Origin: Carettochelys insculpta
Taxonomy: Eukaryota > Chordata > Testudines > Carettochelyidae
Reading direction: 5' to 3'
Assembly: GCF_033958435.1 (NCBI RefSeq)
Contig: NC_134150.1
Location: forward strand, 36,141,501-36,205,500
DNA length: 64,000 nt
Below are positions 1-13,097 of this stretch, piece after piece. Every line of letters starts with the position of its first letter. Position 1 is the stretch's first letter. A program made the position numbers and the translations under genes. The notes under the pieces are model-generated. The model was not told the origin of the DNA. It worked only from the letters and a program-made list of their open reading frames with translations, and made no database searches.

Positions 1-1084
1 CAGTTCTTACTCTGTAGGGAGAAGGTTTATTTGCTGAAATAGTGTTACATCACTGAAAATGATGAACTCATCTCCCATTGACAGGCCAAGCATTTTAGGT
101 AGCTATTGATCATAGGGGCCCTTTCAAATGAGAACTGCATGCCAACGATTACCTATTTGTGCTGACAGCAGTAAACATCACTGTCTCTTTTGTTACTCTG
201 TATCCCTTCCCTAGTCTTTCTTTGGGAGTCCAACTGGAGACACGATGAGCAGCTATTTAGAGTAACAAGCGCTGTAAGTACTCTGCATCTCTGAAAATCA
301 TGACCAGTTGAAACTCCCCAAGTGAGGCTCCAAAACAAGGACCTGTGCTTGAAAAATTAGGTGCTAACAGTTCGGTTTTGAAAAATAAATTTATTCTCGC
401 TGTGACCTTGGATCTGGCTCTCATTTTTTGTGCTCCATATAACCATTAAATTTTCTGTGCCTTTTTTTTTCTCTCCACTCTCTCTATGGTTTTCCTGCCA
501 GCTCCCCTGCCATGGAAGTCCCATCAAGGAAATAGCCTTTTAGTTGGTTATCTCTATTCAGTGATAAGAATGAAACGCTTCAGAAAGAGAGACTGTCCAT
601 GTACCGATTCCCAATCAATTTTATTTTGCTTTTAACCTCCCTCCCTTGTCCAGATGTTCCTGTGATGACAGGGTGCGTTGGTGATCACATACAGTGTGAC
701 ACAAGTGGTATTTAACTTTAGCCTTCAGATCCACCTCCAGAAGGATGTGCACATTCCATTTTCAATCTTCTACAGGGGTAAACAACCTTTTGATTATGGG
801 GGAACCAGAAAAAACCAGCTTTGTTAGGAGGGGAATTGACATTTTCCATCTGCTGCTAGAGTGTATGCAAAGGGAAATTTTTGTGACACGGAACTTTGCC
901 CTTGAGCAAAAGATTTCTTCACTAGCTCAGAGATTTATTAAATTAGCCTAAGCTTACAGCCTTTGATTCAGCAAACTATTTCAGTATATTCCAATGCTGT
1001 TCATACGTGCTTATGTCTCTTGATTTCAGAAGGATTTAAGCACGTGCTTAAGTTTTTTTCTGAATGAGCATTATGGACTCTTAG
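1..1084. other. AT-rich non-coding DNA, no gene seen
   Basis: No open reading frame here resembles a known protein and no repeat family was recognised. Short ORFs are within the length expected by chance. Confidence 0.5.
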
Positions 1085-1450
1085 GGTATATCTGCACAAT
1101 GTGGGCCAGGGGCACGCCTGCTGACATGTAGAGGCAAAAGGGGTAGTTGCCCCAGGCCCTGGAGTTGCAAAAGGGCCTAGAGTTCTGACTGCTGGCACTG
1201 CACAAGTAGCAGTGGTGGGGGTCAGAGCTCTAGGGCATCTTTGAAGTGCCACCTCTGTGCTCCTCTGCCAGTCTGCATGGCTCTGAGGCAGAGGGGTCAG
1301 CCAGAATCACAGTCTGGCCAGTGCTAAAGGCAGACTGTCCTAAGTCCTGCCTTTTGGAGATGCAGGGTTGGTCCCCTACTCTCACCTTGTCCAAGGGCTC
1401 ATGGCGACTGCTGGCTCTGCTGGTCGGGGATAATGTGGACAGCAGCTCAG
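1085..1450 (+). repeat. GC-rich interspersed repeat copy, 'gccc-agg-cctgg' family
   Basis: The start, around 'cctgctgacatgtagaggcaa' and 'ttgccccaggccctggag', matches the block at 6,610-6,720 in the same orientation. It is also related to the reverse-oriented blocks at 34,895-35,215 and 55,920-56,200. All share a 'gggccc / ttgcccc / aggccctggg' vocabulary that stands out from the AT-rich surroundings. This looks like an old non-autonomous DNA element; ends and target duplication are not resolved. Confidence 0.4.
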
Positions 1451-1499
1451 GCTAAGAGCTTAAATATATACACCAGCGGTCGAGCAGTTCTGTACTCCA

Positions 1500-2027
1500 A
1501 TGACTAGACCAGGCAGCAGCTATTTTCCATGTGTTAGCCTGAGAAGTGCTATTGCATACTTGTCTGTCCAAACTGGGAATTACACCTTCTGCTACTGTGT
1601 AGATGTAGTTTTGCATGTATCAGTTTTGCAGTCCTTTCTATCTGCCTGTGTGTTGCAGATTGAAAATTTGCTAACCACTACTTTGTGCAGGAAGGTTCAA
1701 AGAGAAGCTGAGTTATGTGACTGTTTTTCCTTTTCAAATGAACATGGAGTCCAAACTTGCTACTTGCTATTTCCAAAAGCCAAGAAGCTCAGTGAACAAG
1801 TGGATATTGAAAGCCCGTTCCCTTTATTTCCTCAGGTGCTGCTGCTTGTATTTGCAGAAGATTTAAAATGCATCCCTGGATTCCAGCAAAAGATTTTTCA
1901 TATTGAACAGCCGTCTGAATTCACTGAGGACCAGCCAATTCTGAACTGTAAGAAATGTCATTGTCATATGTCATTTTTTGCAAAAAATCTGTATTACCAG
2001 GCTGTGTGTTTTCATGTCATGCCCTGA
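1500..2027 (+). other. Unrecognised 175-codon open reading frame
   Basis: An uninterrupted ATG-to-stop frame of 175 codons, among the longest in the window outside transposon genes. The translation is rich in Cys, Phe, Leu and Ser, and has a late CxxC followed by HCH. No family was recognised. The flanks show no clear splice sites, promoter or polyadenylation signal. It may be chance in low-stop sequence, or an exon of an unknown transcript. Chance is the more likely reading. Confidence 0.15.
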
Positions 2028-3048
2028 ATTTCTCAGAGAGCTCTTTCTCCTTATGACATGATTCCAGGCATAGCTTCCAACTGGATCCTGCAGCAGCTTT
2101 CCTTTTCCTGGCTTAAAATCCTTTATTTATGCAGATTTTAAACTTTGCTATGAATTAAGGTTGGCAAAATTCTGTACGTTTATCTGGTGGGATTTCAGTA
2201 TTTACGTGGCTGTTCAGCATCATCCTCTGATTTTCTGAACGAGTCACTGCCTGCATTTCTTTTCCTTTCCTGCTGTGTCACTACGTAACTGCATACCAAG
2301 GCCTTTCACTTTCATTTTAGTATAAATTCATTCTCTCACCTCCCCAGTTCATTCTTCTCAATTGCCTGACCCAATACCCATTGAAATCAATGAGATTTTT
2401 TCCATAAAGTTTCACAAGTTTTGGTTCAGGCCTGAAATCATCAGTTTCTGAAAGTTATTACCATCGCTTCAGCGATCTAAGCTGTATGATCAGCCCCCTT
2501 TCCAATGGACAGATGTCCATATCACAAATAGGACCGCATTGACTCTTGGCACCATATGCGCTAAGCAGACAGGCCAAAGATTGAATGAGCCATGGAAAAG
2601 TAACTTTTTTCAACACTAGATTTTGTTTTTCCAGGTACATTAGCAATGCAACGTTGCTTAGCTTGCACTGTTATTGTTCATTATATATTGGGACCTGTTC
2701 TGAGGATTTGAGACTTCAGAGCTATCAGTCGAGTGTGGTATCTAACAGGAGCTGTAAATATTTGTAATTTTCAACAGAAATATCAATAGAAGTAGCAAAA
2801 CCCCCTCAGCATTTTTCACATTTAGTATCTTTTTTATTTCCTTTTTATTTGATCACAATTTGTCCAACAGCTGAAATTAACCATTTATATGTAATAACTG
2901 TAAGAATCAGTTTGGATCAAAAATATGAAGCAACAAAATTCAGTTTAAAGACAACCTTTTCCCTCTCCTTACCCTACTTACTTAAGATGATATTGTCAGT
3001 GAAGGTATTTGCTCTGTGTTGCATTTCATATCAAACCTCAGATATATC
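2028..3048. other. AT-rich non-coding DNA, no gene seen
   Basis: No recognisable coding or repeat structure. A short 'cccattgaaatcaatgag' block near 2,377 resembles a common vertebrate interspersed-repeat motif but is too short to assign. Confidence 0.45.
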
Positions 3049-3050
3049 TA

Positions 3051-4394
3051 CAGTCATACCCCAAGATACGCTCATTTGGGTTACGAGAATTTGACTTTAC
3101 AAGGAGTTTCATTTAATACCCCTACTTCAGCTTATGAGGCATTTCTTCGCATTTACAAGGACTGATTTGGATTTTGCGCGCCTCAGCGGGACGCAGCTGC
3201 CTGCCCAACGCTTCTCTCCGCAATGCCCAGTGGCGGTTTCCTGGAGCCCCTGGCCAGCTACAGCGGGCACCCACCTCCAGAGCCAGGAGAGAAGGGGACA
3301 GCGCCCATCTGCGGAGCCGCCGCCCCAGGCGCCTCATCCCAGCCCCACCTTTATCTTGACACTGCTGTGGCTCGTCTGGGTCTCCGCCTCAGCGCTGCAG
3401 CAGCATTGCACCCCAGCCCGACTGGTGGCTGTGGGCTCCCTGCACTCCTGGTGGTGCAGGCCAGGCCTGGGGCCAGGTGGAGGCTGGTGGCTCTGTTGGT
3501 CGAGCACCGAGGGGATGGAGTTGGCCGCATCGGTCTTGATGAAGAGGCCATGCAGGGGGGTGGCGGTGCAGTGTGGGGAGGTAGACTCGTCCGAATCCCG
3601 AAAGTAGATCATGCCACTCTGTGAGACATGGATGCTGGGTGCATGACCCATCCCGGTCCCGCCACTGCCACTCGCCCCCGTCCCCGGGTGGCTAGGGGGC
3701 CACCGCCCCCCCCTTTGCCAGCTGTGCCTCAGGAGCCACTCGCCACTCGCCACCTGCGGCGTTCTGTTCCATTTAGCACCTGGCTCACCTGCCACTGACA
3801 CCTTGGCTGTCAGTGGCGAGGCCTCTCCTCTGCGGAGCCCCATACGAGCGACGCATTGCCACTCACCAGCCGGGGGTCCCCTCTGCCTGCCTAGCTCCCC
3901 ACGCAGCCAGCCCCCTGGCACTGCTCCCTCCCTGCTTAACCTAAGCTGCGCTCAGGCCAGGCTGGTTCCCTGTGCCCTGCTCTGCCCTGCCCACCCACTT
4001 ACACTGGCCCCGGTTCTGCAGCAGTGGGCAGCTACCTGGCTTTGCGCCCCCCTCCAGGCACCCTTCGATTTCTGTTCCCCTCACAGCCCTGTCTCTGCAC
4101 CTGGGAACAGCCCCGCAAAAGCAGGTAAACAGCCATATTATAGAGTAATTAATGAAGGGAAAATGCCTTGTTATGTTGTTTTATGAGAACTAATGTTAAC
4201 TATTGATGTAATTGTGTTCATTTTAATGGGATTTGGTGTTGTTTTAGCATAAATGGGTGTCAATTTTGGGGCTCAGGAAGGCATAAAATTTTTTCATGTT
4301 GAAATTAATGGTAATTACATTTTTGACTTACGAGAATTCTCCCTAAGAGGGGTTTTTCAGGAACGAATTACCCTCGTAAGGCGGGGGAAGACTG
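3051..4394. mobile_element. Tc1/mariner (pogo/Tigger-like) non-autonomous element with GC-rich core
   Basis: The left end reads cagtcataccccaagatacg. The right end, read inward on the other strand, is cagtcttcccccgccttacg. Each is flanked by TA (3049-3050 and 4395-4396), as expected for Tc1/mariner. The first ~120 bp and last ~250 bp are AT-rich with 'ttacgag' motifs. The middle (~3,175-4,125) is strongly GC-rich and holds overlapping ORFs on both strands, including 195 codons on the minus strand at 3,334-3,921, none resembling a transposase. The core may be captured sequence; its ORFs are not supported as genes. Confidence 0.65.
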
Positions 4395-4396
4395 TA

Positions 4397-4555
4397 TTAC
4401 TATTTTGTGTAGGCTGTGTGCAAGATTTTCAAACTTGAAAAACCTAAATTTGTTTTTGGGGCCAATGGAAGACAAATGGATCCTGTTGCTTTTATTGAGT
4501 TTTGGATTACGCTCCTGAAGTCCAGATGTAAGGCCATTTGTTCTATAGCATTTGA
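4397..4555. other. Short non-coding spacer
   Basis: Unassigned AT-rich sequence between the TA-flanked element and the next repeat. Confidence 0.4.
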
Positions 4556-4670
4556 GAGATGTAGGTCCAGAAGTGTTTCTGTTGGTGGTGCACATCCACA
4601 CATACATTGGTGCACAAAACAAAATTTATTGCACCCATGAGCAGAAAACATTAGAGGGAACACTGGTGAG
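4556..4670 (+). repeat. Fragment of a 'gtgcacatccaca ... agagggaacac' MITE family
   Basis: It contains 'ggtggtgcacatccacac', 'ggtgcacaaaacaaaattta' and ends 'agagggaacactgg'. The same words occur at 14,380-14,455, and in reverse at 18,001-18,187. The terminal 'agggaacac' against 'aggttccct' of the third copy suggests inverted termini of a non-autonomous DNA transposon. Confidence 0.5.
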
Positions 4671-6057
4671 CACATTTTGGCTTTCACAGAGTGCAGAGGT
4701 GCACTTAGTTTAAAAGAAGGCCAGCGATTTGTTGAAGAGTTATAGCAGCTATGCAGCATGTGCTTTTTGGCACACCATGTTGAGAGTTTCATAGCCTCAA
4801 AGGATAAAAATGTTTGCATGTTAAAATTTAGTTAAATGCAAATAACATTTTTTCATTTCTGTCTCTTTGGAAATATCTGATTACTTTGATGCCTTACTAT
4901 ATCCATCCAAATCTTTTGCTGATTTGCCCTCTGTCAGTTCCGCAATATAAAGGGCAAACTGCTTAACATTGTTGCTTGGAGCTCTTTGTGGTGACCCATC
5001 AAATTGCAATAGTGTGAAACTGACACAATAATTAAGACATTATTAATTTTAACATGGGAAAGAGCATCAAGGAAAACCTCTCAAAACAATCTTTGGAATT
5101 AAATTATTTTAATAATCAGACACTAAATTGGCCTAATACATAACATGCAACAAAGGCAGATTGTCAATGCACAAGTCTAGCTAATTCAATCACTCATACA
5201 TAGTGTGCCCTGGATGTAATAATATTAAACATTTTGCTAGTCTTTTCTGTCTTGTCTTCAGTGAAATCAATATTTTTAATTGTGCCCGTTTAAATACACT
5301 TTGCATGCTGTTGGGTTATTTTTATACCCATTACTCAACAGCAGTATAATTTAACAGTTGTATCTGAATGTGAGGCCTACCATGAGTATGCAAATTAATA
5401 GAGCCAATATGCAAAGCAGGTCTATAACGGTGATTGCTTCTGTAGTCTTCAATAAACCAAGCAGCTTTTAATTCTCCACTGAAGAACAGAGAAACAATCA
5501 TATTTGGTTTTTTTTTGATCTTTTTAATTTCAACAAGAACATACTGTATATTCCATTGCCCATGCTTCCTCCAGTAATTAAGTATGGGTTATAGTTGTTT
5601 CTTACGTATCTACTAGATGGCCATAAATGCAGCTATATTCATTATACGTGAAACTTACTGGAAAAAAAAGAGACCAAAGCTAAAGGCATTCATTTCTTTT
5701 TTTTATTTGAATGCGTTCTGGCAATAAAAAAGTTATTTCACATATTCAGCAAACTTTTAAATACTTTCAGCTAAGAAATACTATCAACTGAAGCATAGGG
5801 CTCTAAAGAAAATAATATACAATAAAAGAATTGCTTCAGCTTTTAACCTACATGGGAACTATTCTAGGAGGCTGACAAAGGAAAGAATATTTATATACAG
5901 AATACATTAAAGATGAACCAAGGACAAATGAAAATCAACAAGAATAGAGAGATCAACATATCTATGGTTGTCTGACAGCTAACCTAGGTGAACCCCCTCT
6001 AGCCTTAGAATTTCATGTGAGTTCAACAAAAATAATGTTTAGAAAATACCCTACACT
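4671..6057. other. AT-rich non-coding DNA, no gene seen
   Basis: Low-GC sequence with frequent stops in all frames. No repeat or gene was recognised. Confidence 0.5.
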
Positions 6058-6358
6058 AAGGCTATGTCTACACTAGCCCGGAAGATCAACCCTCTCAGAG
6101 TCAATCTTCCGGGGTTTGATTACACAATCTAATAGGGATGTGAGAAGTAGACTTGTCAGGGATCTCAGGCCATCCCTGTACTCCTCACGAGGCATGAGGA
6201 GTAAGGGAGGTCAACAGGAGAAACTCTCCCATTGACCTTGCTCAGTATGAACAGCCAAGTAAGCCAAGTGCAGATATGGCAATTACATAGCTAGAATTGA
6301 CCTAGCTAGAACTGTTTATCTGTGGTCAACTTACTTTGCCTAGTATAGACATAAGGCA
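6058..6358. mobile_element. Harbinger-type MITE, 'GGCTATGTCTACAC' ends
   Basis: The left end 'aaggctatgtctacactag' is mirrored by the right end 'ctagtatagacataagg'. The interior has 'gaagatcaaccctctcagag', 'tactcctcacgaggcatgag' and 'ctcccattgacc'. The last two recur at 26,400-26,634, and the left portion recurs at 63,044-63,150. Its terminus matches that of the 35.4-39.6 kb Harbinger element, so that element is a candidate master. The right terminus is degraded and the target duplication is not clear. Confidence 0.65.
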
Positions 6359-8070
6359 GAAATCAGAGACACTGAGACCTGCTGGAAATGTGACAGATAA
6401 GATCTGAAGGGTGAGTCTTGGTAGCAGTTCCTCAGTTGGCATTACACCAACGCTTATAATTTTATTGTGAGCCGCATGATATTTGGTGACTTTTCTTTTA
6501 TCCCAAGCTCCTAGAGTTCATCCAACTCTCATCTTTCATTAAAAACACGATGTGTGTTTTTAATCATCCATGTGGGGGGGGGGGAAAGTGGGACAATAAA
6601 TACACTTTAAAGGTACAGACAGGCCTGCTGAGAGTGGGGGTGGGGAAGAAAGGGGGCAATTGCCCTAGAACCTGGCAATTCAGAAGGCCCTAGGGCTTGT
6701 TGGAGCCTTAGGAAACCACAGGCCAATTAGTGTAGCTAAATCAGATAAGCTACAGTTCTCCTAAAATTATACAACGACCTGCCTGCCTGTTAATGGTCAT
6801 CTCCATTTCAAGCTGAAATCAGTTTCTTTCATGTTCTGAGGAAACTGGGTGGATATGTGCTGAGGCTCTCATTTGCCCCTGGGATTTAGCACAGGCGTGT
6901 TTCTTAAGCAATTTTGCTTTCAACTTCTTGCTTATTGGCCAGAACTATTGCAGTTGTCCTGTTCCATATCCTTCCCATTGCTTTTCCTCAGATCCCATTG
7001 CTGTTTCTTAGCTCTCATCCCTTGCACTCCTGCTGACCTGTTTGCTTTATTGATTTTATCATATTCCGTTTCACTTGGCGGTCACCTCTACCTTTTTGTT
7101 TTTCTAATCCTTTTTTTCCTTCAGCACACCTTGTTATTGAAACTGTTTCCCGTCAGGCCCTAAATTTCTCTTCCTTCTTATCTAAATATCTCTTTGTTTT
7201 ACACCTCTTTCCTAGCAATTCTTTTTTTCCCCCCTCAAGATCATTTTTAACAAGCTGTCATGTTCAAAACATTGTATCTGACCGTCTATTCAGCATTCAT
7301 TCAAGGGGGCTCTTTTATTTTAGTGTCTGTAGCATAATGGAAAATAACTCTTTTCAAACCAGTCACAACTTTGAGAAAAATAGCTATTATAGATCAGAAT
7401 TTTCAATAGGCAGCTTAAGAGTGATTTTTTTTTTCCAGTCAGAATGTGATTTAGCCAAATTTTAATTTTCTTTCTCATCTCAGGGAGTTTATGTAATGGT
7501 TTTAGTAGGTGACAGAATATTAGAATTCAGTTGTTTAGTTCACATTTGCTGTAGTTTTAAAATTCACAATCTAATGCATTGTTCATACTTCTTTTTAAAG
7601 AATAATTGTGCATATTTGGGGCTAAGATGTGGTTCCATGTGGCATGTTCATGAAGAGAGCAACTGAATTGCAGGAAGAGACTCCTTCAAAGTATTACGCT
7701 GAAGAAAAAGTAAATAGCTGTATCACTCTTAGGGGCACAGAGTGGTAGAGGTATTCCACCTAAGTCCTGGGCTCTTGTTGGTAAATTAGTGCTGAAGTTA
7801 TAGGTGTGAGAGCTTATAACTTGCTGTTGTTTTGTGGCTGTGTAGGTTCAGCCACATTGCATCCTTAATAAGCATAGCTATATTACATGGATAACAATAG
7901 TTGGCTGAAGATATAATACTGTATACGTTACTTGCCCATAACCTGAACTAGAATGCTAGTTTTACTTTGAACCGTGTGGAAAGATCGTCACAGAACAGTG
8001 TCATGAGTTGATATTTTTCTTTGTAGTGCTGTGAATCTGCTTCTCAGGTAACAGCAGGAGAGTTGCAATG
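6359..8070. other. Non-coding DNA with a short repeat fragment
   Basis: A 12-base G run sits near 6,573. A fragment of the GC-rich repeat also seen at 1,085 lies at about 6,610-6,720 ('gggggcaattgccctagaac'). The remainder is pyrimidine-rich (6,870-7,260) and then AT-rich, without recognisable genes. The 96-codon ORF at 6,873-7,163 is Leu/Phe-rich because of the pyrimidine bias. Confidence 0.45.
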
Positions 8071-8078
8071 TCCTAAAA

Positions 8079-8745
8079 TAGTGTTTCCCAATTTAATTTG
8101 GCCACAGAACCGTTTTAAACGCGAAATAATTTTGCAGACCCCATTCCCAAGCTATACACCCCTCAGCCCCCACCTCCCCCATCTCCAGGCTTTACTCACC
8201 TCAGCCCCCAAATCTACCTCCCATCCTGAATCTTTACCCCCCATCCCACAAACCTGCCCCCTCCAGCCCCAGGCTTAACCCCTCTCACCCCCAACCTGAC
8301 CTCCTCAGCCCCAGGATTAACCTACCTCAGCCCCAACCTAGACCTTGGGACTAACTCATTCATGGTGCTGGCTGGGGAGCCTGTGCCAGGTGGCTATGTG
8401 TGCCCAGTGGAAGGAAGGCTGGTGTGTAGGTACTCCGCTGGCAGGGTTGAGCCAAGCCATGCCCGCCAGATGGGTGTGGCCACTCAGATAGAAGGGCAAG
8501 AGAGGGGCTCTCTATGGCTCCCTACCCTGCTGCTACTGAAGCAATGGAGCTAAATTCAGTTGGTTTAGTGGCTGGATCTCTCCTGCCAGCCATATAAACC
8601 AATTAAAGTTAGTTCTAGTATTTTACTGGTGCCAGGGCAGGGAGCTACAGAGGAGTCAGCTATGGTAATGGGATTTTCTCGCTGAACCCTCATTTTCACT
8701 GTGCAGAACCCCAGGGTTCCATGGAACACTATTTGGGAAACACTG
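8079..8745. mobile_element. hAT-like non-autonomous element
   Basis: The ends are 'tagtgtttcccaatttaatttgg' and '...tatttgggaaacactg', so the first ~13 bp are inverted repeats of the hAT/Charlie style. An imperfect 8-bp target duplication flanks it: TCCTAAAA at 8071-8078 against TCCTAGAG at 8746-8753 (6 of 8 identical). The interior 8,160-8,345 is a degenerate minisatellite built on 'cctcagccccaggcttaacc'. There is no transposase frame. Confidence 0.7.
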
Positions 8746-8753
8746 TCCTAGAG

Positions 8754-11700
8754 CAATGCTCAAATGGGTAAGATGACATTTTCCTTGATCAGCTGACAAG
8801 TCACATACTTCAAGTGTTGTATTTAGGTATTGCTGGATCATTCACAGCCTTCCAACGGCTTCCTTTTGCAATCTTCGTTTTTAAGTTAAGCTGAGCTGGC
8901 AGGTCACTGCCAGGAACAATGCTTCATCATGCTGTGATGACAAAGACTTTTAACCAGCCTCATCATATATGGAATATAATTGCATTACATTAATCTTGTT
9001 TATACTTAACATACATGATTCGCGGCTTTTTGGGCTATTTTTAATTGGCAATAAATCAAATAGCACACATGAAAAATGAAGGCAATTAAGAAAGAGGCTT
9101 TGGGTAATGTGTCTTGCATGCAAAACGAGGAAATACATTGCTAGGGATTTAAATGTCAAAACAAAGCCTTTACCTTTAAGTTTTGACCCTTACTTGAAAA
9201 AAATTAATTTGAATGTTAGTTAATGGATGACCTCTTCTGTCTCTGGCATGATGGATTGTATGTTTTCAGAGCTTGGGATTTTTTAGAATCAGGGCTTTGA
9301 CTATCCTTATAGGGGCCCTTTTTCATTAGTATATTCTAACTGAAACTTTTCTCTGCATCTGCTTTGGCGGTCTTAGCTTTGTTTACTTATATGGTAGAAG
9401 ATTTATTAACCAATTAATCAGAGCTCCTTAAAGGTATGTCTGCAGCACAGGCAAAGCTGCTACCTTCAGAGAGCTTCCATTTGTCATTCAAATTTCAAGT
9501 GGTATTCTCATTGCTTATAGTAGTGAAAAGAACTGATGAAGATTCCTGTTATTGCAGTAATTACATGTGTGGAGATACAGATCGTATCAATTTCATGCCA
9601 CTACAAAATATTTCCCGTCATTTCCAGAGCTAACAGCCATAGTTAACAGAAGGAGATTTTCATGAATTTGGTACCGTTGCAAGTGGAGAACAACAGGGGC
9701 CAACAATTTCATGCACAGCAAACAGTCTGCAGAGTTGTACACGATCAAGAAATTCATCAACTAATCAGGTCATAGTGGAACAAATATATGTAAATGATAT
9801 CGGTATGCCAAATAACAGGTGTTTAGTTCAATTTTGATTTATATGCCTGTGGTTTCTTCTCTCTACACAAGTTGTTTTAAACATTAGTTTCACTTATTAC
9901 AGTCTGAATACACATGTGAAAAACATCTAAAAATATGGCTCATTTGCTATAAAGAGTAAGATTTGGTTGTTGTCTCCGTGAGGTTTTATATAATGGTGCA
10001 TTTAGCATCCTGTATGGAGAAGGCATCCACCTGCTAGTGAGCATACCATATTTTTTCAAATTATCTACATGTATGTTGCCTAACTCAGGTTGACTTTCAG
10101 TGGGCAGTAGGTGCCTAACTGCTGCATGCGTGCCTTTGAATGAATAGTATGTCCTTTTTGACATGGACTGTATAATAAATGTATATAAGTGGATATTGTA
10201 TATGAGGATGGTGTGTATCTCTCTATAAGTGAACTAGAAATACTCTGTGGTTGTATGTATGTAGAGCTGTGTGTCCATACAGATCTATTATTAAGTTCAT
10301 AAAATATTGTATCTTTTTCTAAGCTGGTTTCACGCAGGGTCAGAACAAAAGATAACATGACTTTGTGATTGTCAGGTGGTCTAACTGTTGCCTACCCATC
10401 TCTGCATGTCAGCTTATTAACAGGACCTAGGGGAAAATGAATTTTAAAATAGCCTTTGCTTGATTTTTATGCCAATACATCCAATTTAATTTTAAAAAAA
10501 GTATGTTCGAAAAAGGAGGCAGCATACTATAGTGAACAATGTGAAAGAATTTATTAGTCTGTAAAAATGGCTCTTGGTTAGAGTCAAAACTTCAAAGGGA
10601 CATAGTTATGTTTTTGTCTTGTTTGGTGGTTTTGGAAGTAGCAAGACAGCTCTGAAGCTGAAGAACAACTGAGAGAAAGCTGTATAGAGTAAAATGAGAT
10701 CTTTGCGTTTCTTCATCAGTTTTTACAATCGTTGCATGGTGGAGAAAATCAAAACATAAACCATAATGTGTTCATCACCTCTTTCTCAATTACCCCACAA
10801 GCCATGCATAAATAAAGGGGACTTGATTTGGACAGAGTGCTCTGTTAACCTTTCGGTTATGAATTTAGATGATTGAAAGGTAGCAAATTATTTGTTCGGA
10901 GATGAAGTTTGTTTCTGTTCACTTGTCAGGAACCATCCTCTTTCATAGATAACACTTTTGTGAAATATTTCACAGCTTTGGTAGGCTGAGGTAGGCCAGC
11001 TGTTGTTCTAATAGCCTGAATCAATGACCAACTGCTCCATATTAGCAGGTATGTCAGCTGCTCAATGCCGTGGAAACCTCGTATTAATTATGTTTGTAGG
11101 CCTTTTTAAAGGGAGATTTTTCTTTCAAGTCCAGTTGCACTGTCAAATTGAATAGCAGATACGTTAATCTTCCAACCAGATTTCCAGTGTTACCCATGTC
11201 TCATAGGGCATGCTACCATCTTGCAGGCTTTTCCTCTCTAGGGAAATGGAACATATCTAAAGCTAGAATTCTGGGGAAATGGGTGTGATTTATCATTTGC
11301 CACAATTATCCTAAAATTAAATAAAAGGCTATCTTACACTGCGTGGATGATGTCCTTCTAGCCAATGACATCTCTTGTTTCTTAGGGGAACATCTACCGG
11401 TGAGGGCTACTGAAAGGCTCTGGGATTGTTCTCCAGACACTATACCATGGGAGGGAGAGTTGCATAAAAAGAATAGTTTTGGGTGGGATGAAAGTGTCTT
11501 CCTGCAACTGTAAATAACTTGTCTATTGATGATCTGGCCCGAACAGTCAGAAAATGTTGATTCCTTTCAAATATAGACATTGTGATACTCATGGACTAAG
11601 GTGGGTGTTTCACAGTAAGGAGTGCATTTCCCATAAGCACTGTGAACTGTAAAAGAATGACTCCGCATCTGAGCCATTAGCTATGGGAAGCAAAGGCTGT

Positions 11701-12062
11701 TTGGATCTGTGACTTCATTTTTTAAATTCTGCATCTCTTAGCTTTTGTTTTTCTGGAGGTGATATTGCTAAATGATATTTTAATTTTTGGATTTTGTCAA
11801 TTCATCCTTCAAAGGAATCAGGGAACAGGACGCTTCCCATTAGATTTTCAAACCAGGGGTTAGTGGGCATTCCTGAGGCTGCATCCCACTGTAAATATAG
11901 GAGTTTTTATTATCACTTATCTAAAATGAATGATATTTTCTACCATATTGGTACACTCGGAAATAATACCATCATCAACTTTGCCCTTTTTAAGATCACA
12001 CTCTGCTCAATTAAACCAAATTTTTGAGATCATCCTTGGCTTATCTAAGGTGTTTAAATGAA
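8754..12062. other. AT-rich non-coding DNA, no gene seen
   Basis: About 3.3 kb without a recognised repeat or gene. ORFs are short (under 93 codons) and show no protein similarity I know. Confidence 0.5.
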
Positions 12063-12070
12063 GTTTTAAA

Positions 12071-12489
12071 TAGTGATGGGCAACCTAGGCTCGTGAGTGG
12101 GCTGCATGAGTGGCCCTCCTTCATCTCATTGAGTCACAAGAATGTTGGAACCAAGATGGTGTCTGGATAGGCTAGTTTTACTAATTGCACTTGTGCACCT
12201 AGAATTTACAAGGTGTCCAGAGTGAACTGTAGCAATACTTCAATGGGATGCAGAGGAACGCACAGCTCTCACCATCTCATGTGTGCATTTCATGTGCCCT
12301 GGCTTTCAGTGTATGTCACTTTTGTAGTACTGGTAGGGGGCAAAAAGGAGCAAAAAAAGCCTCTGCAGATGAAAACCAGCAGAATCTGGCAATCCTGTGC
12401 ACAGGCAACTGTAAATTCAATGTCTCATGGGAGACACAGAACCCCAATGGGCCACAGGTAGCCCTGGGGCTGCAGGTTGCTGACCACTG
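12071..12489. mobile_element. hAT-like MITE
   Basis: The left end 'tagtgatgggcaacctagg' and right end 'caggttgctgaccactg' form an inverted pair of the CAGTGGT(N)GGCAACC type. The flanks GTTTTAAA (12063-12070) and TTTTAAAA (12490-12497) agree at 6 of 8 positions, the size expected for hAT. Related copies are at 46,316, 47,532 and 55,052. ORFs of 82 and 99 codons inside it are not transposase-like. Confidence 0.65.
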
Positions 12490-12497
12490 TTTTAAAA

Positions 12498-13089
12498 TAT
12501 CCCTTCATTTTACCTTCCTGTTTCAGGTTGCCAGCATTAAAATATAACCACAACGATCCACTTGCCTGGACAGAACCTTTCCTCACTGTGCGGATGTGTA
12601 ACCTCTTTATGTGACGTTACTGCACTTATTTCCCAATCCAGAGGCAGGGGTCTTCTTCGTGTGTACGTTTCTTAGTTGAATTACATTTGGGACAGTAACT
12701 TCCTGGGGTCCTTGTAGACCTTGACAAAGCTGGACACTTCTTTTCTTGTTGCAAGTTGGTATTTATCCCATGGACATGAGGTGCTAAAGGTCATCCAGCC
12801 CCTCTGAACTTTCCATCTCGTAACGAGCTGGAAGAATAAAAAGGCAGAATTTTCTAGATTATTTGTCGAAAACAGAGCCCCTTTGATATGCCATTTGGAA
12901 TATTTGCGTATCTCTTTTCTGCCCATCTGTACTTATTACACACAATGTTGTATGTCAGGTAGACCAGAGAAGCAGTAAGCGGTACATACTGAGTTCTTAT
13001 TGTGTGACAGTGGTATGAACTAGAGCTTGTCAGGACAAAAAATCTGGAGGGAAATTTTGACTTATTGGCAAAACCAACCAAACACAAAC
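12498..13089. other. Non-coding DNA, no gene seen
   Basis: Unassigned sequence between two DNA transposons. ORFs are short and unrecognised. Confidence 0.45.
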
Positions 13090-13097
13090 CCTAAAGT

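Noticed and set aside
3334..3921. 195-codon minus-strand ORF as a transposase
   Set aside because: No DDE/D spacing, helix-turn-helix or known motif; composition follows the GC-rich core, with ORFs in several overlapping frames.
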